A DNA stretch of 53,772 bases from contig CAMMXG010000007.1 in the NCBI GenBank assembly GCA_946500895.1, forward strand, positions 1 to 53,772. The letters run 5' to 3'. This DNA comes from an uncultured Mycoplasma sp. (GTDB lineage: Bacteria; Bacillota_I; Bacilli_A; RF39; UBA660). A program made the position numbers and the translations under genes. Under the pieces are notes generated by a model. It saw only the letters and a list, made by a program, of their open reading frames with translations, was not told the DNA's origin and ran no database searches. Shown piece by piece: positions 43,570 through 50,861 of this stretch; the stretch's first letter is position 1, and each line of letters starts with the position of its first letter.

Positions 43570-43643
43570 GCTGATTTAGTTTAGTGGTAAAACAGATGCA
43601 TGGTAAGCATCAGAGGACTGTTCAATTCAGTCATTCAGCACCA
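43570..43643 (+). tRNA. tRNA-Thr (anticodon GGT)
   Basis: The cloverleaf folds by eye. Acceptor GCTGATT pairs with ATTCAGC with one T-T mismatch at position 6-67. The D arm is GTTT/AAAC with loop AGTGGTA. The anticodon stem GATGC/GCATC encloses ATGGTAA, giving anticodon GGT (Thr). A 4-nt variable loop is followed by T stem GACTG/CAGTC. The discriminator A and CCA end are encoded. U33 and A37 fit a Thr tRNA. The T loop reads TTCAATT rather than the usual TTCAAAT. Confidence 0.85.
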
Positions 43644-43769
43644 TTATGAAATCTGCTCGAGCCTAAAGGTTAGAGCTTTCGATAAATATCAATTATACAA
43701 GAAAATTCCAATAGAAAAACGACTTATCAAAAAGTTTTTTTATGTTATTAATATGTCAAGGAAACTTGC

Positions 43770-43868
43770 ATAAAATAAAAAAGGGAACATTTAACATGCC
43801 ATTGTTGAGCGTTGCCATATACGATGGTTCCACCTAAATCATTGGATGAGCTAGGTGGATTTCTTTTA
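43770..43868. terminator. Back-to-back terminators between tRNA and XRE gene
   Basis: Hairpin CCACCTA (43830-43836) / TAGGTGG (43852-43858) with T-rich tail serves the plus strand. GGAAC/GTTCC (43784-43831), with an inner CCATTGT/ACGATGG stem and a T-run at 43770-43783 on the minus strand, serves the XRE gene. The two share bases. The rest of 43644-43770 shows nothing I can assign. Confidence 0.6.
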
Positions 43869-43929
43869 TATTAGAGTTATTAATAATAATCTTAAAAGCT
43901 TTAAATATGCTACTCTTTCGTACCATCAG

Positions 43930-44379
43930 TCATTTGTTATCTTTCCATTCGTGATAAAGTATATCTTTTAAAACGAGCATACTATCTAAAGTATTATAGT
44001 TATAATTGCTACTTAATTCATTCAGCAATTTTCTAATTTCTTTAGCATATCTTGATATATCTACTGTATTTTGATATGTTGCAAGTATTGGATACTTTTT
44101 ACTCCAAGCATTTGTCCAATCTATTTTAGCTTCTTTTTCTTCATTGGTATTTTTTATTACTTCTTCAATTTCTTTTATATCCATATCAAACTCTATTAAT
44201 TCATCTAAAGATAAATTATATAATTTGGCTAGTTTTTTAGCCTGATAAATATCTGGTATTGTTTCATTTGTTTCCCATTTAGAAATCGTTTGCCTTGTTA
44301 TACCTAATTTTTCTGCTACTTTATCTTGGGATAATCCTGCTCTTTTTCTTGCTTCAAATAAATTATTTCCTAAATTCAT
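43930..44379 (-). CDS. XRE-family regulator
   Basis: The 149-residue protein has an N-terminal helix-turn-helix (NNLFEARKRAGLSQDKVAEKLGI, TRQTISKWETNETIPD, then KKLAKLYNLSLDEL) and a C-terminal helical domain of about 85 residues of unknown function. ATG 44379 is chosen because GGAGG precedes it. It is divergent from the small protein and M29-homologue operon. A shared AAGTAGTAT sequence at both -10 boxes suggests it controls itself and that operon. Confidence 0.87.
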   Translation of the reverse strand: MNLGNNLFEARKRAGLSQDKVAEKLGITRQTISKWETNETIPDIYQAKKLAKLYNLSLDELIEFDMDIKEIEEVIKNTNEEKEAKIDWTNAWSKKYPILATYQNTVDISRYAKEIRKLLNELSSNYNYNTLDSMLVLKDILYHEWKDNK

Positions 44380-44398
44380 ATTTTTTACCTCCAACTTC

Positions 44399-44520
44399 AG
44401 TATACTACTTTTAGAAACTTTTTTCTATCAATCCTTTTTTACAATTTTGCTCTTTTTATTAACAATCTTTTGTTATCTAAACAAATAAAACTTTATATTT
44501 AACATTATAAGTAGTATAAT
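44399..44520. promoter_or_regulatory. Divergent promoters with twin AAGTAGTATA sites
   Basis: AAGTAGTATAAT (44509-44520, plus) contains TATAAT at 44515-44520. On the minus strand AAAGTAGTATA (44401-44411) overlaps a TATACT at 44399-44404. The same 9-bp word over both -10 boxes, in inverted orientation, suggests a common regulator, probably the XRE protein. Confidence 0.5.
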
Positions 44521-44538
44521 ACAAATTGAGGTTTTGAT

Positions 44539-44715
44539 ATGAAAGTATATGGTAAAATTAGTGAATTTAAAAGAATGAATATTAAAGTAATTTTAAATGA
44601 TAATGAAGTTTTATATGAAGGTAAAGTCGAAGATGCTCCTTTGAATATCAAAGAATTGCATTTTAGCAAAGTTATGCTAGGTAAAATTACTGAAATCTAT
44701 GTTTATGAACTTTAG
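44539..44715 (+). CDS. Small hypothetical protein before the M29 gene
   Basis: The 58-residue frame starts MKVYGKISEFKRMNIKVI and ends KITEIYVYEL. It appears to be a small beta-rich protein with no membrane segment. A TATAAT lies 18 bp upstream and TTGAGG serves as ribosome binding site. It is 6 bp before the M29-like gene, whose GGAG site overlaps its stop codon, so the two are one operon. The family is not recognised. Confidence 0.65.
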   Translation: MKVYGKISEFKRMNIKVILNDNEVLYEGKVEDAPLNIKELHFSKVMLGKITEIYVYEL

Positions 44716-44721
44716 GAGAAA

Positions 44722-45963
44722 ATGATGAAAAACTTAAAAGAAAAATATATAGAATTATTATTAAATAAGTGTATTTATTCCCAAAACAATCAGCAGTCTT
44801 TATTTATTTATTATGATAAGATAAATCAAGATTTTATAAAAGATTTGATAGAAACTGCTAGAAAACAAGGCTTTAAAAATATTTTAATGGATGAAAAAGA
44901 TATCAAGTTAGAGCATCAGCTATTGCAAGAATTATCTGTAGAAGAAATTGGAAAACACCCTTATTTTTATAATCAAAAGTGGAATCAGGCACTAAATAAA
45001 AATTGTGTTTTTCTCCTTGCTTCAACTTCATTTCCTAACTATTTGGATGATATTGATTCTGAGAAAATAAAAGCTGCTAACGAAGCTAAAATAAAAACAC
45101 AAGAAAAATATTTTAAAAGAGTTATGAATGATTCTCTATCTTGGACTATTTTTCCTCTTTCTAATCCTATATGGGCAAATAAATTATTTCCTAATGACCC
45201 TCAAGCACATCTAAAACTTCAAAATCTTATTTATTCTTTTTGTATGCTTAATAATAAATATCCTTTTCAAAAATGGAATTATATCATCGATATTGAAATG
45301 AAAAAAACACATTTTTTAAATCAATTAAATATTAAAGAACTTATTTTACATAATAGTTTAGGTACACATCTAACTTTAGGACTTGCTCAAAATTATATCT
45401 TTCGTTCTTTAGAAAATAATCATTGTATCGAAAATATGCCAACCTATTCTTTTTGGACTGCTCCCCATAAATATCATGTAGAAGGAATTGTTTATGGTAG
45501 TTTACCTATTACATATTATGGACATCAAATTGAAGATTATTGGTTTTTATTTAAAAACGGAAAAGTCATTCAGTATGATGCTTTAAAAGGGAAAAAATTT
45601 TTAGATGATTATTTTTCTTTAGGAGATAGCTATAAAAGATTAGGTGAAATTGCTATTACTGATTACCTTTCACCTATTGCTAAAACTAAACTCAATTATT
45701 TTAATAATATTATTGATGAAAATATTGGTACACATCTAGCTCTTGGTAGTGCTTATCAAAATACGATTTTGAATGGCACTAATATGTCCGAAATAGAATT
45801 AGATAAAGCTGGTTGCAACGTTTGTCCACAACATATGGATTTTACAATTGGTACTAATGATTTAACTATTATTGCTAAAACTTATGATAATGAAGAATTT
45901 GTTATATTTAAAAATGGTAATTTTAATTATGATTTAATTCATAAAAAAAGTCCGTTTATTTAG
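44722..45963 (+). CDS. M29-family aminopeptidase homologue, metal site altered
   Basis: The 413-residue protein matches M29 (AmpS/AmpT) aminopeptidases across its length: DSLSWTIFP, ENMPT..F.TAPHK, RLGEIAI (Glu309), IDENIGTHLALGSAY (His338, Tyr345) and HMDFTIGT (His371, Asp373). Known M29 enzymes use two metal ions, with a Glu from the motif NMPTEEVF. Here the EE pair is Tyr242-Ser243, read clearly from ACC TAT TCT. One metal ligand is therefore missing, so activity may be lost or changed. The other ligands are intact. It is probably controlled by the divergent XRE regulator. Confidence 0.85.
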   Translation: MMKNLKEKYIELLLNKCIYSQNNQQSLFIYYDKINQDFIKDLIETARKQGFKNILMDEKDIKLEHQLLQELSVEEIGKHPYFYNQKWNQALNKNCVFLLASTSFPNYLDDIDSEKIKAANEAKIKTQEKYFKRVMNDSLSWTIFPLSNPIWANKLFPNDPQAHLKLQNLIYSFCMLNNKYPFQKWNYIIDIEMKKTHFLNQLNIKELILHNSLGTHLTLGLAQNYIFRSLENNHCIENMPTYSFWTAPHKYHVEGIVYGSLPITYYGHQIEDYWFLFKNGKVIQYDALKGKKFLDDYFSLGDSYKRLGEIAITDYLSPIAKTKLNYFNNIIDENIGTHLALGSAYQNTILNGTNMSEIELDKAGCNVCPQHMDFTIGTNDLTIIAKTYDNEEFVIFKNGNFNYDLIHKKSPFI

Positions 45964-45971
45964 TTTAATGC

Positions 45972-46640
45972 CTATTTTAAAATTATCTTATTTATTATTT
46001 TGTTTACTTTTTTAACTTTAAATAATCCATATATTATTAGGGCACCAAGTAAATTTAATATTAAATCATCAATATCAAAATGACCTGATAAACTTAAAAA
46101 TTGTAAACTTTCAATTGCTAAAATAATAGCAATATTCGTTAAAATAAAATTTTTTAATTTATTTTGTTTTTTAAAAAGTAGTGGTAAAAAGATACCCATA
46201 GGCGCAAAAGCAATAAGATTTCCTAATAAATTAATGATAGCTACCCTATCTTGTCTTGAAATATATAGAGAAATTGTTTTAAAAGGAATTAAATTGTTAT
46301 TTTCTAAATAAACTTCCAAATTTTCTTTACTCCAATCAAAGATATTTAAACCGCTTCTTCCATAATCACTATCAAATAGAGTTAATTGTATTAAAGTTAT
46401 AATATATATAATAAAGATAGCATATAAATATATTTTCATAGGTTTATTATTTTTTAAAAATTTAGATAGTAAAATGCTTCCTAAATAACAAAAAAATGCT
46501 AGCAAAAGCAAAAGAATAATTCTATCTATTTCATCCATACCAACTCTTGGGGCTAATTCTAAATACATGTAAAAAGCTAAAACAGCAAGACCTAATAAAT
46601 AAAAAATAATACTACTTATAATCAATAATACCTTTTTCAT
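45972..46640 (-). CDS. VanZ-like membrane protein (second copy)
   Basis: This 222-residue VanZ-family protein has about five membrane helices and the family blocks NLIPFKTI, NLLGNLIAFAPMGIFLP, IESLQFLSLSGHFDIDDLILNLLGALI. It overlaps the upstream XRE gene by 4 bp, and so is probably regulated by it. It is related to the VanZ-like protein at 2436-3062, but has an extra N-terminal helix. Confidence 0.88.
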   Translation of the reverse strand: MKKVLLIISSIIFYLLGLAVLAFYMYLELAPRVGMDEIDRIILLLLLAFFCYLGSILLSKFLKNNKPMKIYLYAIFIIYIITLIQLTLFDSDYGRSGLNIFDWSKENLEVYLENNNLIPFKTISLYISRQDRVAIINLLGNLIAFAPMGIFLPLLFKKQNKLKNFILTNIAIILAIESLQFLSLSGHFDIDDLILNLLGALIIYGLFKVKKVNKIINKIILK

Positions 46641-47386
46641 ATTGTTTCCCTTTCACACATTAAATTTGATTTTTTTATAATTTTTTCTAATTCTTTTTCA
46701 TTTGCTTTATTAATCTTATCTAAAGAAATGTCAGTATGAAAAACTTTTATATTCTTACTCTTATCTATTTCTATTATATGCCAATAACCAAATGATTCTT
46801 TTTGGCCATCTATTAGTTTAGCCATGCTATCCCACGATTCAAAGTGACTTCTTCTTTTGTTTGCTAAGTAAATTTTAGTTGTAAAAAAATATATTTCCTC
46901 TGTATCATTTTCAATTAAAGTATAATAAGTATTAAGAATACTTAATCCACGTATTTTAAAAGTAAGCTTAGAATCATCTATATTACATTTCATCATTCTA
47001 TCATCATAAGAAACATTAAATTCTATTAGAGAAATTTGATTTACTAATATCATGATAGTAAATAATAATATAATAATGATAATAGTTATTTTTATATACA
47101 TCCTTTTATTTTTTTTCATTTTATCTAATAAATTGATGGTTATTTCATCTGTCTTTTCTTGATAGTTATTTTTATTCAGTTTTTCACCACTTAATAATTC
47201 ATTTATAGTAATATCTAATTCTTTACATAATTTAGTAAATAAAGATACATCTGGTAAACATCTGCCATTTTCCCATTTAGAAATAGCTTTATCTGTTACA
47301 TTTAAAGTGCTTGCTAACTCTTCTTGTGTTAAATTTTTCTTTTTGCGGCACTCTTTTATAAACTTTCCTATCTTTTCTTGGTTCAT
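46637..47386 (-). CDS. Membrane-anchored XRE-family regulator
   Basis: The 249-residue protein has an N-terminal helix-turn-helix (KIGKFIKECRKKKNLTQEELAS, TLNVTDKAISKWENGRCLPD), then one membrane helix (about 94-116), then an outer domain of about 130 residues. A membrane-bound HTH protein with a sensor-like outer part, coupled by overlap to vanZ, suggests an envelope-responsive one-component regulator. That role is inference. Confidence 0.87.
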   Translation of the reverse strand: MNQEKIGKFIKECRKKKNLTQEELASTLNVTDKAISKWENGRCLPDVSLFTKLCKELDITINELLSGEKLNKNNYQEKTDEITINLLDKMKKNKRMYIKITIIIIILLFTIMILVNQISLIEFNVSYDDRMMKCNIDDSKLTFKIRGLSILNTYYTLIENDTEEIYFFTTKIYLANKRRSHFESWDSMAKLIDGQKESFGYWHIIEIDKSKNIKVFHTDISLDKINKANEKELEKIIKKSNLMCERETI

Positions 47387-47474
47387 ATTTACACCTCTTG
47401 CTTTTATTATATAAGAAGTATTAAATAAAGGAATATACCAAAGGTAGAGTTTAATAATTTATGTAAATTAAATG

Positions 47475-47503
47475 TAAAAAGATAAGCTTTTGAGGCTTAT
47501 CTT
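47475..47503 (-). terminator. Terminator of the RDD-NUDIX operon
   Basis: AAGATAAGC pairs with GCTTATCTT (perfect 9 bp), followed on the minus strand by T-rich sequence. Confidence 0.8.
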
Positions 47504-47928
47504 GTTTTTGACTTTTCAATAATGTTATTTTCTTTAGCAAAGTTTAGAAAATCTCTTATGGAATTAGATACATTGTAATTTTCCCCTAAACTATACCAAT
47601 GATAAATTAATATTTCTTCATTTGGTACTAAAGGAACATTAATTTTTTTATGAGCTAGAAAAACATGCATTCTAATGGTCAAATTAGGATTACTGGCTGC
47701 TTGTTCTGTTTGTTCAAATACAAGTTCTAATTCATCATCATTGATGGTAAAGCCACCGTGAATTTCTTCACTAACTTCTCTTTTGGCAGCTTCAATTAGT
47801 GTCTCGCCTTCTTCCACTCCACCACCAATAAATGTGTAAGAATTTGTTTTACTACTTTTCCTTGATTGCACAATTAATAATTTATTATTTTCAATAAAAG
47901 CAATTCCAACTACTTCTTTAATTTTCAT
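47497..47928 (-). CDS. NUDIX hydrolase
   Basis: The 143-residue protein carries a Nudix box GGGVEEGETLIEAAKREVSEEIHGG (pattern GX5EX7REUXEEXGU), the pyrophosphatase signature that binds metal. Substrate class cannot be read from sequence. It overlaps the RDD gene by 11 bp. Confidence 0.92.
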   Translation of the reverse strand: MKIKEVVGIAFIENNKLLIVQSRKSSKTNSYTFIGGGVEEGETLIEAAKREVSEEIHGGFTINDDELELVFEQTEQAASNPNLTIRMHVFLAHKKINVPLVPNEEILIYHWYSLGENYNVSNSIRDFLNFAKENNIIEKSKTR

Positions 47929-48631
47929 TTTTTTCTTCTTTCTTTTTCCTTGATTTTTTAGGTTTAATAATTTCTACTTCATCTTTTTCTTTCGTTTCTT
48001 CTACTACCTCTAAGTTTGCTTCATCTCTTACATCAATTACTTTCGTACCTGCTAGAATATCATGTAATCCTCTTCCATCTTTCCAAAATAGAATCATTAA
48101 GAATAGAATAATCATTAAAATCATATCAAAGTTAGAAGCCGCAGTATAAATCTTTAAATACGTGCTTTCTTTGAAACAAATAGCAATTAAAGTACATAGA
48201 TTTAAAATGACACCATTTAGAATAAATGCTCTAATAAAGTAATTATACCATTTTAATTCTTTACCTTTATTACTTACAATTTTAATACCCATAATTCTTT
48301 TTCCTAAAGTTTGGCCTTTTGTAAAGTAAACGAAGATACCAAAATACAAGAATATAATAATAATATTTCCTATAGTATATACATATCCTGTACTATTTAA
48401 TTCATAACTTAAATCATTAATTTGTTCTGAAAATTCTTTCGCTGTAATTTCCTTGCTGTAATATTGTTCAGCAACAGCATTATATTCTTTTGATGCTTCT
48501 AAATATTCATCATATCTAGGATTAATGAATGTTATATACACTAAAGCAGTACTTACTAGTGTTATTAATAAATAATCAATAATATAAGCTACTATTCTTT
48601 TTAATGGTACATTACTTGTCAAATCTATCAA
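47918..48631 (-). CDS. RDD-family membrane protein
   Basis: This 237-residue protein has about four membrane helices and the RDD landmarks PLKRIVAYIIDYLLITL (Arg and Asp), TLGKRIMGIKIV and GRGLHDILAGTKVID. The C-terminal 35 residues are highly charged (KEKDEVEIIKPKKSRKKKEEK). RDD proteins are of unclear function, some linked to salt or membrane stress. TTG 48631 sits very close to its AGGAG site; TTG 48622 is an alternative start. Confidence 0.88.
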   Translation of the reverse strand: MIDLTSNVPLKRIVAYIIDYLLITLVSTALVYITFINPRYDEYLEASKEYNAVAEQYYSKEITAKEFSEQINDLSYELNSTGYVYTIGNIIIIFLYFGIFVYFTKGQTLGKRIMGIKIVSNKGKELKWYNYFIRAFILNGVILNLCTLIAICFKESTYLKIYTAASNFDMILMIILFLMILFWKDGRGLHDILAGTKVIDVRDEANLEVVEETKEKDEVEIIKPKKSRKKKEEKNEN

Positions 48632-48673
48632 CTCCTAAAAAGTATTATAAACGTTTTTTCATTTAATGTAAAG

Positions 48674-49450
48674 TTATTTAATCATTCTTTTTAAACTTAG
48701 AATAGCACTTTTTTCAATACGGGATACTTGAGCTTGAGAAATATTTAAAGATGCTGCAATTTCCATTTGAGTTTTGCCGACAATATATCTTTCAACTAAT
48801 ATTTCTCGTTCTCTTTCTTTTATTTTATTTAGTCCTCTTCTAAGCGAAATAAGCATATCTTTATCACTATTTAAGTCTTTTTTGTCAGCAATCTGATCCA
48901 TTAAATAAATGGTATCGCCTCCATCATTATAAATAGGTTCGAATATACTCATCGGTTCTTTTAGGCTATCTAGGGCTTGAGCAATTTTATATTCTTCTAC
49001 GCCTAGTTCACTTGCAATCTCACTATTGGTTGGTTCGTATCCATGGACATTAAAATAAGATTCTTTGTATTTTAGGATACTATATGCTAAATCTTTGATG
49101 CTTCTACTAATACGAATACTGTTATTATCTCTGATGTATCTTTTAATTTCGCCAAGAATTAAAGGTACTGCATAAGTTGATAGTTTTAAATTATATGATA
49201 AATCAAAATTATCAATCGCTTTAATTAAACCAATTACCCCTACTTGGAATAAATCATCCATGTTGTAATTGCCTTTGTTAAAACTCCTTAAAATGCTTAA
49301 GACTAATTTTAAGTTACCATTTATTAACTCTTCTTTCGCATTTAAATCGCCATTTCGATACCTTTCAAATAGTTTAATCATTTCATTACTATTTAATACT
49401 TTTAATTCACTCGTGTTAATTCCGGTAATATCTACTTTGTATCTAGCCAT
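48674..49450 (-). CDS. sigG: Sporulation sigma factor SigG
   Basis: SigG is the late forespore sigma factor. The 258-residue protein starts MARYKVDITGINTSELKVLN, the SigG-specific N-terminus (KVEICGVNTSxLPVL in Bacillus), where anti-sigma factors bind. Region 2 is DDLFQVGVIGLIKAIDNFDLSYNLKLSTYAVPLILGEIKR, and region 4 is TQMEIAASLNISQAQVSRIEK. AAAGGAG lies before the ATG. It stands alone, whereas in Bacillus it follows sigE directly. Confidence 0.95.
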   Translation of the reverse strand: MARYKVDITGINTSELKVLNSNEMIKLFERYRNGDLNAKEELINGNLKLVLSILRSFNKGNYNMDDLFQVGVIGLIKAIDNFDLSYNLKLSTYAVPLILGEIKRYIRDNNSIRISRSIKDLAYSILKYKESYFNVHGYEPTNSEIASELGVEEYKIAQALDSLKEPMSIFEPIYNDGGDTIYLMDQIADKKDLNSDKDMLISLRRGLNKIKEREREILVERYIVGKTQMEIAASLNISQAQVSRIEKSAILSLKRMIK

Positions 49451-49499
49451 TTAAAAAACTCCTTTCCTTTTATTTATGGGAAAGAAGTCTTATTTTTAT

Positions 49500-50139
49500 T
49501 CACTTATTTTTTCTTCTATTATAGTAATTTAATTTTCTTGTTAAAGAAAGTGCTGTACCAGCTGTACTATGAGAATAAAGTTCTTCAGGACTATTGTGTA
49601 ATGGTACACCTGATGCCATTAACAAATCAATTACGCTTAAGTCATTCATGTAGGGATTTAACATATAAATATCTAAAGCACTGGCTTGATTGATAAAACC
49701 ATAACTCTCGCATAAATCTGTAACATTAATTCCTTTTTCTATTAAATATTTCATGATTTCACGTCGCTCTAAATAAATTGATTCTTTTCGATATTTCTTA
49801 TATTCATCTGCTAAAACTTTAGTAGCATATTGTAACTTCTTTCTATCTATTTTCGTTAACTCAAAAGTCACAAATGAAGGTCTATCCATGCAACTAGCCA
49901 TTAATGCATTTTCGCCATTTTGGTTTCTTAAATTAATATCTGCACCATGTTCTACTAAAAATTTGACTTGATGGAGCCATCCTCTATAACTTGCAAACAT
50001 AATTGGATTAAAATTTAAATTTTTCTTCTTTAAATCTATTAATATCAATACCATCATTTATTAATCTTTTTACTTTTTCTTCAAAATTTTCATTTATAGC
50101 TATTTCTAAAAACAAATCATTTATATTATATCTTGCCAT
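49500..50139 (-). pseudogene. Ankyrin-repeat protein gene with a frameshift
   Basis: ATG 50139, behind AAGGGGAT, starts MARYNINDLFLEIAINENFEE and reads ...DGIDINRFKEEKFKF before a stop. One base fewer in the AAATTTTAAT tract (about 50010-50015) continues into NPIMFASYRGWLHQVKFLVEHGADINLRNQNGENALM, a clear ankyrin repeat, and on to 49500. The span is 640 bp (not divisible by 3), consistent with a one-base insertion. The alternative start inside gives a 185-residue frame in the wrong register for the first repeat. It lies 16 bp after the Fic gene. It could also be a sequencing error. Confidence 0.7.
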
Positions 50140-50155
50140 TTAAAATCCCCTTATC

Positions 50156-50806
50156 TTAAAATTTCATTCCATCAATACAATAATCATAAATGTATTTTTT
50201 TATTTCTTCATTATTATTTGTTTCATAATATTTGATTAATAATTTATAAAATTCAGGCTGTTTATTAATAGGAATGCTGATAATTCCACATCCATTTTCA
50301 ATCATTATTTTATTGGCAATTAGCATAGCAGTTCTCTTATTTCCATCCAAGAAGATTTGTTTTCTCATTAAATAAAGCATCATATTAATTGCTCTTTCAG
50401 TATTAGATTCACCGGCTACTCTGTCTAATTCTTCTTTAATTTGACTTTCAAATGGTATAGGTGGTTGCCATGTTGTGCCTCCAATATTCACCGGTGTAGA
50501 ACGAATTATTCCCGGATTATAAAAAATTCCTTCTCCTATTATCTTGTTAATTTGACAAATATAAGCTAAATTAAGTTCTAAATCGATATCATTTAAAAGA
50601 AATTGCCAAGCTTTCTTTAAATTGTTAATTGCAGTTATTTCTTCAACTTTATATCCTTGAACGCTGTATCCATCAAAAATCACTTGTGTATCGGGATAAG
50701 TAACAGCAATACCTTCTAAATTAGCACTTTTCCATATATAATCAACAATATTTCTTTTAGCAATAAATATATTTTGCTCTTTAGTTAGTTTATATAAATC
50801 TTGCAC
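50156..50806 (-). CDS. Fic-domain protein with substituted active-site His
   Basis: Fic enzymes transfer AMP or other groups to target proteins through HxFx[DE]GNxR. In this 216-residue protein the motif reads QIFLDGNKRTAM (150-161), so the catalytic His is Gln while Phe, Asp-Gly-Asn and Arg remain. Near the N-terminus SANLEG (27-32) matches the inhibitory helix motif [ST]xxxE[GN] of class II Fic proteins. The rest, PVNIGGTTWQPP, fits the family. GTG 50806 follows AAAGGACG. The ankyrin gene is next in the operon. Confidence 0.88.
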   Translation of the reverse strand: MQDLYKLTKEQNIFIAKRNIVDYIWKSANLEGIAVTYPDTQVIFDGYSVQGYKVEEITAINNLKKAWQFLLNDIDLELNLAYICQINKIIGEGIFYNPGIIRSTPVNIGGTTWQPPIPFESQIKEELDRVAGESNTERAINMMLYLMRKQIFLDGNKRTAMLIANKIMIENGCGIISIPINKQPEFYKLLIKYYETNNNEEIKKYIYDYCIDGMKF

Positions 50807-50861
50807 TTAAATCACGTCCTTTAATCATTTAAATTATATCATAAAATATTGTATTTATAAA

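Noticed and set aside
43655-43690. Possible second tRNA (D-arm-like GCTC...AAAGGTTAGAGC)
   Set aside because: No anticodon stem, T arm or acceptor stem could be found around it.
43780-43860. T-box-like sequence on the minus strand (AGGTGGAACC followed by a T-run hairpin)
   Set aside because: Only about 70 nt separate it from the end of the XRE coding region, leaving no room for a specifier stem, and no aminoacylation or transport gene follows. Back-to-back terminators explain it.
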